DNA from: CBDBJL01 sp965206365
GTDB taxonomy: Bacteria; Pseudomonadota; Alphaproteobacteria; JABAAW01; JAHZMA01
Assembly (NCBI GenBank): GCA_965206365.1
Contig: CBDBJL010000025.1
Location: 15,320 to 79,319, forward strand
Length of the DNA: 64,000 bases
Direction: 5' to 3'
A model generated the notes under the pieces. That model ran no database searches, was not told where the DNA came from, and saw nothing but the letters and a program-made list of their open reading frames with translations. A program made the translations under genes and the position numbers. Shown piece by piece: positions 45,323-55,300 of this stretch. Every line of letters begins with the position of its first letter. Within the stretch, counting starts at the first letter, position 1.

Positions 45323-46465
45323 ATGATGAAGCAAGGACAAGTACATTTGGTAACTGAAAGTAAAATGGACAAAGAAAGAGCATTAGAAGCTGCTTTAGGG
45401 CAGATTGAAAAAAATTTTGGTAAGGGTGCAATCATGAATTTAAGTTCAGATACACCTCTAGATATTCCGGCAATCCCTACAGGTTCCTTAGGATTAGATA
45501 TTGCTTTGGGGATTGGTGGGCTACCGCGTGGGCGGGTGATTGAAGTTTATGGTCCGGAAAGCTCTGGCAAAACAACCTTAGCGTTGCATGTGATTGCCGA
45601 GGCGCAGAAAACAGGTGGTAAATGTGCTTTTATTGATGCCGAACATGCTATGGATCCAAGCTATGCGAAAAAGCTTGGGGTACGAATTGATGAATTGTTA
45701 GTCTCGCAACCTGATACTGGTGAACAGGCATTAGAAATTGTAGATACCTTGGTGCGTTCAGGAGCATTAGATGTGGTGGTTATCGATTCTGTTGCCGCGC
45801 TTGTACCACGCGCTGAGCTTGAGGGAGATATGGGTGACAGCCATATGGGATTGCATGCCAGGTTAATGAGCCAGGCTTTGCGTAAACTTACCTCTTCAAT
45901 TTCTCGTTCCAATTGTATGGTTATTTTTATTAATCAGTTACGAATGAAAATTGGTGCGATGACGTATGGCAATCCGGAAACAACAACGGGGGGAAATGCG
46001 CTTAAATTTTACGCTTCGATACGCATCGAGATTCGTCGGATTGGTCAGATTAAAGAAAAAGATATAACAGTGGGTAACACAACGAAAGTGAAGATTGTTA
46101 AAAATAAAGTGGCACCACCTTTTCGAATTGTAGAATTTGATATTATGTATAGCCAGGGCATTTCCAAGATGGGAGAAATTTTAGATTTGGGTGTGAGTGC
46201 TGGTTTGGTAGATAAAGCTGGTTCATGGTATTCTTATCAAGAACAACGCATTGGGCAGGGGAGAGAAAATGCCAAGCAATTTTTATTAGCTCACCCGGAA
46301 ATTGCGAAAGATGTTGAAAGGAAAGTGCTAGCACATGCGGGCGTACTTTCTGAGGCGATGCTAGAAGGTGAAGTGACTAGCGGAGCCAATGAGGCTGATG
46401 CTGAGTTAGTAGAAAAGAGTAAATCATCGCCAGCGACTTCAGTGAAACCATCGAAGAAAACATAA
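45323..46465 (+). CDS. recA: Recombinase RecA
   Basis: Strand-exchange ATPase and LexA co-protease. About 380 residues from ATG 45323, eight bases after AAAGGAG; the frame upstream to 45299 is not needed. MDKERALEAALGQIEKNFGKGAIM, Walker A GPESSGKTT, Walker B region DVVVIDSVAALVP, loop L1 EGDMGDSHMGLHARLMSQALRKLT and L2 GNPETTTGGNALKFYAS are complete. The C-terminal tail is acidic and Ser-rich. Confidence 0.98.
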   Translation: MMKQGQVHLVTESKMDKERALEAALGQIEKNFGKGAIMNLSSDTPLDIPAIPTGSLGLDIALGIGGLPRGRVIEVYGPESSGKTTLALHVIAEAQKTGGKCAFIDAEHAMDPSYAKKLGVRIDELLVSQPDTGEQALEIVDTLVRSGALDVVVIDSVAALVPRAELEGDMGDSHMGLHARLMSQALRKLTSSISRSNCMVIFINQLRMKIGAMTYGNPETTTGGNALKFYASIRIEIRRIGQIKEKDITVGNTTKVKIVKNKVAPPFRIVEFDIMYSQGISKMGEILDLGVSAGLVDKAGSWYSYQEQRIGQGRENAKQFLLAHPEIAKDVERKVLAHAGVLSEAMLEGEVTSGANEADAELVEKSKSSPATSVKPSKKT

Positions 46466-46503
46466 TCAAAGTTTCATTTTAAGTACAAGCATATTCTCAA
46501 AAT

Positions 46504-46534
46504 AAAAAGCCAACATTTCTTGTTGGCTTTTTTT
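46504..46534. terminator. Bidirectional terminator between recA and the chemoreceptor gene
   Basis: GCCAACA (46509-46515), loop TTTCT, TGTTGGC (46521-46527), flanked by five As on the left and seven Ts on the right, so it can serve recA and the converging chemoreceptor gene. Confidence 0.92.
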
Positions 46535-46598
46535 GTTGTGCAAAAATCAATTTCAAAATGGCGTAATAATTATGATTACGATTCCAAGAGGTTAGATT

Positions 46599-48341
46599 TT
46601 ATGAATTTTGAATTTCAATAATTTTCATATGGAAATCTTTAATTTCAGCTCCTAACTCTTCGGCCAAACGACGGAGATTTTCGGCATCTGAAAATAGAGT
46701 TGCCGCCATAGTGCCCGTGCTGGTGGCAGCAGTAGATACTGAGACCAGACCTTGGGTTACTTCATTGGTGCCTGTTGTTGTTTGTTGGGCATTATTTGAA
46801 ATTTCATGAACGGCATTGGTTTGCGAATCTATAGAATCAGCAATATCACTTGAAAGTGTATTAATATTTGTAACGACTTCTGCAACCTGGGCAATTGCAG
46901 CAACCGCATGCTGGGTTTCTGCTTGAATATTTTGAATTTGAGAAGATATTTCATCCGTTGCTTTTGCGGTTTGACTCGCAAGATTTTTTACCTCGTTTGC
47001 AACTACAGCGAAGCCTTTCCCACTCTCACCCGCACGCGCGGCTTCGATGGTGGCATTCAGTGCCAATAAATTGGTTTGGTTGGCAATATCATTAATTAAG
47101 CTCACCACCTCACCAATACGCTGAGCTGCATTCGCCAAACCTTGAATTTTCTGGTTGGCATCATTGGCTTGCGAACTTGCATCTTCTGAGATGTTCCGTG
47201 ATTGATTGACTTGTTGCAACACAGTAATAATAGATTTAGAAAGTTCACCACCGGATTCTGATACTGAGCTAATATTTTGAGCCATTTGATCGGTAGCAGA
47301 AGATATTAATGTAATTTGGCTTGAGGTTTCTTCGGCATTTGTAGAAAGGTAACCGGTAGAATCATAAATCTTTTTGATTGAGGCAGAGATATTTTCAAAG
47401 GTGATATTAATTTTATCATCAAATGAATTCATGAGTTTTTCTAGCCGTTCTGTGCGTGCTACCTTATTATGGGTTTGTTCAGCTTCTAATGTTAGTACTT
47501 TTTCGTGATCTTTCATATAACCTGTTAATTTTTCTAATGACCGAGCCAAATCGCCAACTTCATCACGACGATCTTTATGAGGTATCGGTGTTTTTGTACC
47601 TTTTAGCATTGTTAAAGTTGCGCTGCTAATGGCAATCAAAGGCTTACCAATACCAAAATCGATACCAAAGCCTAATGCTAAGGTAAATATCATTAACAGC
47701 AGCATGATGCCTGTTAGACCATAACCAAATTTGTGGCCTCGGGAAATTAAGGATTCAACATCGACAGCAATTTCCAAAACCCCACGTGTATCGTTTAGGC
47801 TCCAACCGGCAATAGGAGTGTCGGGATGATTATTATGGCAATCCACACAAGTTTCAGAGGTCAATTTGTCGGCTTTGGCAACATAAACAATTGCTTTACC
47901 AGCATTATTTGTTGCAAATTGATGATAGATTGCGTCAGGATTGGCAGTCAAAAAATCCCAAGCCGCTTGTTGCCTTGCATCCAAGACACGTTCAGAACGA
48001 TTCGGCCAAGGAAAGGGGCTATAAAGATTGGCTTGAGTGCCAGTTTCAGAGATGACTTCGCTAAGATTATGTGTGAAAGTAGCGGGTGCTGGTATGGTGC
48101 CTGCACTCTCACGGTGGTCTGTATCTGTTTCAATTCCAGCGAGAAGAGCTTCTGTTAAAATATATTTCGTATAAAAATTACGAATGGCTTGAATTTGGTC
48201 GAGAGTATTGGTTCCCACCTCAACGGCGGTATGTGTAGAATAATGATGGATAACCAAAGGAATTAACCCGGTTACAACAAGTAAAGCTACCAATATCGGA
48301 ACACAAAATATGTATTTCCAGCTTCTCAATCCAATTTTCAT
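46599..48341 (-). CDS. Methyl-accepting chemotaxis protein with periplasmic c-type heme motif (Tll0287/DUF3365-like sensor)
   Basis: 580 residues: membrane helix at about 11-31, periplasmic domain to about 205, second helix about 206-226, HAMP (about 228-280), then the signalling domain with the conserved hairpin tip INDIANQTNLLALNATIEAARAGESGKGFAVVANEVKNLA. The periplasmic domain holds TSETCVDCHNNHP, a CxxCH covalent-heme site (C165-H169) within a DUF3365/Tll0287-like pattern (AWDFLTANPDAIYHQF, GVLEIAVDVE). It probably senses redox state or a diatomic ligand and signals through CheA. No che genes are near; flagellar genes follow upstream on the same strand. Confidence 0.9.
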   Translation of the reverse strand: MKIGLRSWKYIFCVPILVALLVVTGLIPLVIHHYSTHTAVEVGTNTLDQIQAIRNFYTKYILTEALLAGIETDTDHRESAGTIPAPATFTHNLSEVISETGTQANLYSPFPWPNRSERVLDARQQAAWDFLTANPDAIYHQFATNNAGKAIVYVAKADKLTSETCVDCHNNHPDTPIAGWSLNDTRGVLEIAVDVESLISRGHKFGYGLTGIMLLLMIFTLALGFGIDFGIGKPLIAISSATLTMLKGTKTPIPHKDRRDEVGDLARSLEKLTGYMKDHEKVLTLEAEQTHNKVARTERLEKLMNSFDDKINITFENISASIKKIYDSTGYLSTNAEETSSQITLISSATDQMAQNISSVSESGGELSKSIITVLQQVNQSRNISEDASSQANDANQKIQGLANAAQRIGEVVSLINDIANQTNLLALNATIEAARAGESGKGFAVVANEVKNLASQTAKATDEISSQIQNIQAETQHAVAAIAQVAEVVTNINTLSSDIADSIDSQTNAVHEISNNAQQTTTGTNEVTQGLVSVSTAATSTGTMAATLFSDAENLRRLAEELGAEIKDFHMKIIEIQNS

Positions 48342-48583
48342 TTATTATTCCTTAAAGTATCTCAATTATTTTTTACAGAAAACTCCACTGCTTATATTTA
48401 TATCATAATGCGGTGAAAAACGCCTTTAATTTTCAAAAAATACACCCTTATTTCTTTATGGTCTTAAACACAGAGTATAAAGTTTTTCAAGCGAAGATAC
48501 AAGAGGTGTCTTAAATCAAGGTGTTTTCATATCCATAGGGTATAGATTTTATCAGCATTATCTTATGTTTAGGTGCAATTTGA

Positions 48584-48928
48584 TTAAATCGGGGTACGTA
48601 ATATTTCACGATAAGCTTCCACCACACGATCACGAATGGTAACAATGGTATTTAAGCTGGTTTCTGCATTGAGCAAAGCGGGCACCAATTCGGTAAGATT
48701 TGCATCTCCTGTCAGAGCTTTTCGACTGATCCGTTCGGCATTATATTGTCCATCTATGGTTTGGTTGATCGCATTGCCTAAGATTTGCGAAAAACTACCA
48801 ACACCTGTTTTATCAGGATTGCTAGCTTGCTGAATGGCTTCAACGAGTTGCGGTGTATTGGCAACAGATTTCGCTTGTTCGGCAAGGGCATTTTGCCATA
48901 ATTGATTTGTGTTTGTTATTGGGTCCAT
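48584..48928 (-). CDS. fliE: Flagellar hook-basal body complex protein FliE
   Basis: 114 residues; links the MS ring to the proximal rod. The C-terminal half (GDANLTELVPALLNAETSLNTIVTIRDRVVEAYREILRTPI) matches the family, including the conserved end YREILRxPI. Third gene of flgB-flgC-fliE; fliQ, often next in alphaproteobacteria, is missing and 242 bases without a gene separate it from the chemoreceptor. Confidence 0.93.
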   Translation of the reverse strand: MDPITNTNQLWQNALAEQAKSVANTPQLVEAIQQASNPDKTGVGSFSQILGNAINQTIDGQYNAERISRKALTGDANLTELVPALLNAETSLNTIVTIRDRVVEAYREILRTPI

Positions 48929-49001
48929 GGTTTTGTCTCTCAGATTCTGAATTTATTTCTTTATTGTCAAGCCATTAATATTTATATTATTATCCAGGCT
49001 A

Positions 49002-49412
49002 TTATTGCAACATATTAATCGTTTGCTGCTGTAATTGTCGGGTGAGGCGGAATGAATTGAGCTGGGCTTGGTAAGAACGGTTGGCTTGTTGCATATCCGT
49101 CACCTCAATTAAGCCAATAACGTTTGATTGTCGGATATAGCCTTTTGCGTCTGCACCAGGATGGTTGGGATCAAAGCGACGTTCGAATGGTCTTTGATCT
49201 TCACTAATATTGCTAACGTGCACTAATTCTGTTTGCGTAGCTTCGTCGAAATAATTTTGAAAATGAACAATTTTCCGTCGGTAAGGCTCATCTTCTGCGC
49301 GCAAAGCCGTGCTATCTTTATTGGCAAGGTTTTGCGAAATCACTTTCAAACGCTCTGATTGTGATTTCATTCCTGACGCCAAAACTGAAAGTGTTGATTT
49401 TAGGGGATCCAT
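49002..49412 (-). CDS. flgC: Flagellar basal-body rod protein FlgC
   Basis: 136 residues. Starts with the rod-protein motif SGMKSQSERLKVISQNLANKDST and ends in the helical NSFRLTRQLQQQTINML; YRRKIVHF and GYIRQSNV are typical. It assembles into the proximal rod. Lies between flgB and fliE with short gaps. Confidence 0.95.
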   Translation of the reverse strand: MDPLKSTLSVLASGMKSQSERLKVISQNLANKDSTALRAEDEPYRRKIVHFQNYFDEATQTELVHVSNISEDQRPFERRFDPNHPGADAKGYIRQSNVIGLIEVTDMQQANRSYQAQLNSFRLTRQLQQQTINMLQ

Positions 49413-49441
49413 GAAAATATTACTCCTTTGTAGATCAAATA

Positions 49442-49840
49442 TTATTTGCCAACGGCAATGGCAATTAAGCCATGCATTTTACGATAAACATTACTAGCCA
49501 ATGAATAATCGCTTGCATTTTGGTTCATTTTAATTAAATTTTCTTCCATATTCACAGTATTCTCAGAAAGGGTGGCCTCAAAAAAATCACGTTGTTTTTC
49601 TGCCCACTGCGTGCTTCCCCCATAAAGAGAGCTATAATGCGAAATGTTGGTAGCGAATAATTCTAGTTTCGGTGAAACACCTTCGCGGATAATGCGATTA
49701 AAGGCATCGGGGTCTAGATCTTTGGCCTTATAACGAGGCGTATCAACATTGGCAATATTTTGCGATAGAATTTGTTGACGATGTGCCAACCAATCCATTC
49801 TGCTAATTGTTGCCGAAATTAGTGGAATATTGTCAAACAT
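49442..49840 (-). CDS. flgB: Flagellar basal-body rod protein FlgB
   Basis: 132 residues. RQQILSQNIANVDTPRYKAKDLDPDAF is the family signature, and NTVNMEENLIKMNQNASDYSLASNVYRKM the conserved C-terminal helix. First gene of flgB-flgC-fliE; it is divergent from flhX-fliO-fliP, with 138 bases between holding both promoters. Confidence 0.95.
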   Translation of the reverse strand: MFDNIPLISATISRMDWLAHRQQILSQNIANVDTPRYKAKDLDPDAFNRIIREGVSPKLELFATNISHYSSLYGGSTQWAEKQRDFFEATLSENTVNMEENLIKMNQNASDYSLASNVYRKMHGLIAIAVGK

Positions 49841-49978
49841 GTTAATCTCTACTGTATAATGATGGACTCACTTGGGGAATCTCTGTTATTATGAAGTTAA
49901 ACAAAGCAATTAATATGCCAGATAGCCGATAAATTGTTTTGATGATGGAATTATTTTGGTTAGGAAATCGATTCGAAT

Positions 49979-50344
49979 ATGAGTGAGCAAGAAGCACCAT
50001 TTCATGATTCACAGTTGCAAGATGGGCACGATATTATTGAAACAAAGCGTAATGTTGCAAAAAAACGTGCGGTTGCATTGGAATATAAACCAAAAAACAA
50101 TTGGGATGCACCGAAGATTAGTGCAATTGGTAAGGGGATTGTTGCTGAGCACATGATAGAAGTTGCCACGAATCATGCGGTTCCAATTGTGAAGCATGCA
50201 GATATGGCAGAGATGCTTTCGGCATTAGAAGTTGAATCTGAAATTCCGGCAGAAGCTTTTCTGGTCGTTGCTGAAATTTTGCGTTATATTTACCATAGCA
50301 AAGGGGAGAAAATGCCAACACCGAAAATGCCAACCGATGATTAG
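49979..50344 (+). CDS. FlhB C-terminal-like protein (FlhX type)
   Basis: 121 residues resembling only the cytosolic C-terminal domain of the export-gate protein FlhB: RAVALEYKPKNNWDAPKISAIGKGIVAEHMIEVATNHAVPIVKHADMAEML. The Asn-Pro-Thr-His self-cleavage motif and all membrane helices are lacking, as in FlhX proteins, which substitute for the cleaved FlhB domain in some species. A hydrophilic N-terminal stretch of about 30 residues precedes it. It stands 19 bases before fliO. Confidence 0.82.
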   Translation: MSEQEAPFHDSQLQDGHDIIETKRNVAKKRAVALEYKPKNNWDAPKISAIGKGIVAEHMIEVATNHAVPIVKHADMAEMLSALEVESEIPAEAFLVVAEILRYIYHSKGEKMPTPKMPTDD

Positions 50345-50362
50345 GGGTTTTCAGTAATTATC

Positions 50363-50794
50363 ATGGATTATATTCGTTTCATATTAGCACTTAGTGTTGT
50401 TTTGGGGCTTATTTTGTTGATCGGGATGTTGTTTCGAAAAATGATGTTATCAGGTATGCTTGCGAATAGTTTTTTGTTGGCTCCGAAGAAGGCAATGTCC
50501 CAAAGCCAGAAGATTACCATCATCGAAAGTAAAGTGCTAGATGCAAGAAGAAGGGTTATTTTATTGAATTGTAGTGGTAAAAATTATCTGCTGTTAATTA
50601 CGCCTAATGGGGATATGCTACTAGATCGTATTGATGTTGGTGTAGAGCCTGGTGAGGAGCAAATAAAAATAAAAACAGTGGATAAAACCACTGGAAAAGC
50701 GGTTAAAAATATTGTAAAACAAGTAAGAATGGATGGAGGTGCCGCAAGGGGCAGTTTCGACTATCTACAACACAGAGATGGTGCAGCGCGTTGA
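50363..50794 (+). CDS. fliO: Flagellar biosynthesis protein FliO
   Basis: 143 residues: one N-terminal membrane helix (FILALSVVLGLILLIGMLF) and a small beta domain KITIIESKVLDARRRVILLNCSGKNYLLLITPNGDMLLD typical for FliO, which aids FliP assembly in the export gate. It lies directly before fliP. Confidence 0.85.
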   Translation: MDYIRFILALSVVLGLILLIGMLFRKMMLSGMLANSFLLAPKKAMSQSQKITIIESKVLDARRRVILLNCSGKNYLLLITPNGDMLLDRIDVGVEPGEEQIKIKTVDKTTGKAVKNIVKQVRMDGGAARGSFDYLQHRDGAAR

Positions 50795-50885
50795 CTATGA
50801 TCAAAGCTTAACGCGAACATTTGCCAAAAATAAAAAATCCCATAAACTAGGAGGAAAAGACAAAAAATTCATGTAAGGAGTTTTC

Positions 50886-51731
50886 GTGTCTTTTTATTCT
50901 ATAGATATCGAAGCCCTGGCTTATCCAGAGGCTCAGGAACCGCAAGAAGCACCCGCGCGCGGTATTTTAAGACCTGGTCAGGCCATTGGTCCGCTTCGAG
51001 CCCTTTGTGTTTTAATGGTTGCAAGTTTCCTATTTTGGTTGTTGTTGAGCATGGACATTGCTTATGCGCAGTCGGTAAATATTGATTTAGGCGAAGGGGG
51101 AACGCTTTCTGCTCGCGTTATTCAGTTGATTATTTTAATCACTGTGGTTTCACTTGCGCCTTCATTGCTGATGATGGTTACCTCTTTTACGCGCATTGTG
51201 GTTGTGATGTCGTTATTGCGCACAGCATTGGGTACGCAAGGGGCACCTCCGAATAATGTATTGGTTTCACTCGCGTTATTTATGACCCTATTTATTATGC
51301 AGCCGGTTTTTGAACAGATTTATCGCAATGCGATTCAGCCCTTATTGGCAGAACAAATTGATGAACAAGAAGCTTTCGCACAAGCAGTAACACCGGTACA
51401 GACCTTTATGCTGAAACATGTGCGTCCGGCTGATTTACAGCTATTTTTAGAGTTAGGTGAGTTTTCTGAGTTAGAAACTCCTGAACAAACCCCCTTGCGG
51501 GCATTAATACCAGCTTTTATGATTTCAGAGTTAAAGCGTGCTTTCGAGATTGGCTTTTTATTGTTTGTGCCTTTTATTTTGATTGATATGCTTATTGCTT
51601 CGATATTAATGTCGATGGGCATGATGATGCTACCTCCTGTGATTATCTCCTTGCCGTTTAAATTAATATTTTTTGTATTGGTCGATGGTTGGTCGTTGGT
51701 GGTTGGCTCGCTTGTGCGTAGTTTTGGTTAA
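50886..51731 (+). CDS. fliP: Flagellar type III export gate protein FliP
   Basis: 281 residues with a signal-like helix (LCVLMVASFLFWLLLSMDIAYA) and core helices. VSLAPSLLMMVTSFTRIVVVMSLLRTALGTQGAPPNNVLVSLALFMT and FMISELKRAFEIGFLLFVPFILIDMLIASILMSMGMMMLPP are strongly conserved. GTG 50886 has AAGGAG five to six bases upstream; it gives about 40 hydrophilic residues before the signal helix, unusual for FliP, so a start at an internal ATG near 51015 should be considered. Confidence 0.94.
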   Translation: MSFYSIDIEALAYPEAQEPQEAPARGILRPGQAIGPLRALCVLMVASFLFWLLLSMDIAYAQSVNIDLGEGGTLSARVIQLIILITVVSLAPSLLMMVTSFTRIVVVMSLLRTALGTQGAPPNNVLVSLALFMTLFIMQPVFEQIYRNAIQPLLAEQIDEQEAFAQAVTPVQTFMLKHVRPADLQLFLELGEFSELETPEQTPLRALIPAFMISELKRAFEIGFLLFVPFILIDMLIASILMSMGMMMLPPVIISLPFKLIFFVLVDGWSLVVGSLVRSFG

Positions 51732-51785
51732 ATTGCAATAGAATTTTCCGTTAGGATTTAGGGCTTAAATGTGTTATTTTCAGCC

Positions 51786-52340
51786 ATGGAATCTCAATTC
51801 TACGAACCTGTTTTCACATTAGAAATTTCTGAAGATCGGCTTTGGCAATTTGCGGATATTTTTACAAAAAACCTAGATCGGGGCGATTTTATTGCGCTTT
51901 ATGGTGAGCTAGGAGTAGGCAAAACCAGTTTTGCGCGGTTGGTAATTCAGCAATTATGCGGCAACATTAAGGTGCCAAGCCCTAGTTTTAGCTTGGTACA
52001 ATATTATCAAACACTTAAATTATCAGGCGGTGATTTAGATTGCACAATTATTCATGCTGATTTTTATCGTTTTGAGGATCCTAGTGAAAGCCATGATTTA
52101 GGAATTTTTGATGATCCCAATGCAATCATTCTTGCGGAATGGGCGCAATTGGGTGATTTTCCTGATATGGTAGGGTATGGACAAAAATTATGGCAAGTGA
52201 CGATTGCGGATCATGTGCAAGATACCCATCGGTATTATCAAATTCACCCGCCAAAGCGCGTTTTAAGATTTCCCTTTCCGGGGAAAATAAATTTTCACGA
52301 TCAAACACAGAGCATTACAGGATTAAACATTGGCGAGTAA
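51786..52340 (+). CDS. tsaE: tRNA N6-threonylcarbamoyladenosine synthesis ATPase TsaE
   Basis: About 184 residues. P-loop YGELGVGKTSFAR, VPSPSFSLVQYY and HADFYRFEDPSESHDLG match TsaE, an ATPase needed with TsaB/D for t6A37 of tRNA. ATG 51786 is chosen over GTG 51771. In many alphaproteobacteria amgK and murU lie between tsaE and addB; here addB overlaps tsaE by 11 bases, so these two genes are missing. Confidence 0.93.
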   Translation: MESQFYEPVFTLEISEDRLWQFADIFTKNLDRGDFIALYGELGVGKTSFARLVIQQLCGNIKVPSPSFSLVQYYQTLKLSGGDLDCTIIHADFYRFEDPSESHDLGIFDDPNAIILAEWAQLGDFPDMVGYGQKLWQVTIADHVQDTHRYYQIHPPKRVLRFPFPGKINFHDQTQSITGLNIGE

Positions 52341-55300
52341 TCTTTATACAATATCTGCCACTGAATCGATGGCAGATATTTTGGCGCAAGGTTTGTATCA
52401 GCGTTTCAAAGCTGATCCGTTGGCTTTGGCTGCGGGGGTAATTTATGTGCCAACACGCCGAAGCGTGTTAAGTTTGCGCGATGCGTTTTTTCAGCTAACT
52501 CAGCAGTTAAATTCTAGCAGTATTTTATTGCCTAGGATTGTGCCGTTAGGCGATGTTATGAGTGATGGTGGGCAAGATTTTGATTTGGCTACGGTAGATT
52601 TGGCTAACATTTCTGATTTCCGCTTTGCCCGCCCGATTGCCCATGAGGCCCAATTGTTAATTTTGGCAAAATTATTGCGTCAATCAGGTTTTTTTAAAGC
52701 CAGCCATAGTCAGTTTTTGCATATGGCACAAGCATTATCAGGATTGTTAGACGAGTTGATGATTGCAAAAAAAGATATTACCGCACTTTCTCAGATTACC
52801 GTAGACGAGGAATATGCGCAACATTGGCAACGAAATCTTATGTTTTTACAAGATGTTTTGCTGCGCCAATGGTCAGGGTTGTTGCATCAAATGGGAATGT
52901 GCCACGCGATAGATTATTTGCATAAAAGGCTTGAGCTTGAAGCTAAGCGCGTACAAAATTCACAACAAGGTTGGTTCCTTGCCGCAGGTTCTACGGGCTC
53001 GCGCCCAGCAATTGCTGATTTTTTGGCATGTTTGCTTGCGCATCCAAATGGTGAAGTGATTTTACCAGATTTTGCGAATAATTTATCTGCTGAGACTTAT
53101 CAGGCAATTTTGGATGATTATACGCATCCGCAACATATTATGGTAAAAAATATTATGGCATGGAAGATTGCTCCGCAAACAATTATGCCTTGGAGCAGCG
53201 CTAAGGGAAATGTTGCGGAAAACGCAAAGACCCAGGATACGTATGGTTATCAGCAGTCTGTGTTGAATTTTGCTTTTCGTTCGGTAAAGGATGAAGCAAA
53301 GCCCAAAGGTGCTTTTGTTGCGCATGCTTTGCAACATGTTGAGTTGGTAGAGTGTGATACCTCGCAACAAGAGGCATGGGTGATTGCGTTGATGATGCGA
53401 CAAGGCATTGCTGAGGGCAAGAGAACCGTTTTGGTAGTGGCGGATCACGAATTGGCGCGGCGAGTTACGCAAATTTTACGTTGTCATTATGGCATTTGGG
53501 TGCAGGCAAGCCAAGGGCTTCGGCTGGATTTGTCGCCAGCGGGGCGGTATTTGTTATTATTATCCCAAGCTTGGCAGACGAATTTTCGTGACGATACCGT
53601 TTTATTGTCGTTATTACAGCATCCTTTCAGCTGTTTTGGGCATGCACGCGCTGAAATTTTACCGATGATTCGAAAAATTCAAAAACAGCTTCGGAAACAA
53701 TTACTCGATGGGGGGGTGCAGAAAAGTTTTCGCGAAGAATTGCATCAAGCATTTTCGAACAGTTTTCGGTGGCAACCATTTTTAGGGGAAGAGCCCAGGG
53801 AAGAGCCCAGGGAAGAGCCAGGTGGAGAAGCAGAAGAGCATACAACAGAGCATCAGGCTAGAATTTTCCCTCTACAAATGTGGTTAGATAGATTTATCGC
53901 TTTGGCACAAATGCAAACGATCGATTCATCGGCTTCTGGCGCGCCTCAATGTTTTTCAGGGGCAGACGGCAAAGCTTGTTATGATTTATTGATGCGAACT
54001 TCACTACATGCACAGCATTATCCGCCACTTAATCATCAAGGTTTTGGTGAGGTTTTGCGGTTTTTTTTGGTACAAGAAATTTACCGCCCGCAACGAGATT
54101 ATCATCCGGATATTGAGATTTTAGGAAGCTGGGAAAGTCGAATGATCAGCGCTCAGCGCGTGATTATTGGTGGGTTATGCGAGAACGTTTGGCCCAAATC
54201 TAATTCTGGTGATTTATGGTTTAATCGTGATATGCGCAAACAATTAGGGTTAGGTTCGCCTGAGATCAAAATTGGGCTTGCGGCTCATGATTTTTTGCAG
54301 AATCTGCAAAAAAATGAAGTTTTTCTTACGCGGGCTCGCCAAAATCAGGGGAGTGTTACTTTGGAATCAAGGTTTTTGACGCGGTTAAAGGTAACATTTC
54401 CGGCTTGGGCACAAGCCCAAACTTTGAATAATCGGTGGGTGCAATGGCAAATCGCTGCTGGATCGCAATTGGCAAAAGCCGAACGTTTGCCGAAAATCAC
54501 TGCGCCTGATCCCAAACCCGATATTGCCTATGTGCCTAGGGAATTACATGTTACTGAGATTGAGAAATGGATGCGCGACCCTTATGGTCTTTATGCACGG
54601 AAAATTTTAACCTTACAACCGCTAACGCATTTTTTTACTGATACTGCTTCGATACGTTTTGGGCTGTTGGTTCATAAAATTTTAGAATGTTCGGTGCATG
54701 ATTCTGAATCATTGGCAATCCAGGCAGAAAAATGGGTGGGCCAATATATTAAGGGTGCGGGGAGGCAGGCTGTGGCGCGGGTTCGCTTGCAAAATATAAT
54801 TGCCTTTGTTTCGGAAAATTATGATGCCGAATGTGAACATTTTTCTGAAATTTCGGGGGAGGCAAAATTTATCACTCCAGATGGGCATTCAGTAATTGTT
54901 CGCGGGCGAGCCGATTCGATTCGGCTTTCTCGTGAGGCATCAATTTCGGGTTTACGGATTACAATCATCGATTACAAAACCGGGGAAATCCCTAGCATCA
55001 GCGAGCAAGAAAATTTCCAAGCTCCACAAATGCCATGGCTACAATTAATTTTACAGCAGGCTGGATTTGATTTGTCGGCTTATGCCGGGCAACTGATTAT
55101 CGAATTGGCTTATTGGCAATTGAAACCGCGCTTTGGGAAAAGTAAAATTGATGTTTTTTTGCCGAAAAAATCAGAACCAGAATTGGCAGAAATTATCAGC
55201 GATTACCAACAAAACTGGCTTGCGCTTTGGGATGATTTTTTGGCAGGCAGGCGTGGATTTCAAGCGATTCCAGATCGGGCCTTGGCACCTAAATATAATG

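Noticed and set aside
49979..50344. Truncated flhB pseudogene
   Set aside because: The short soluble FlhB-C-like layout is the known FlhX type, with intact frame and position before fliO.
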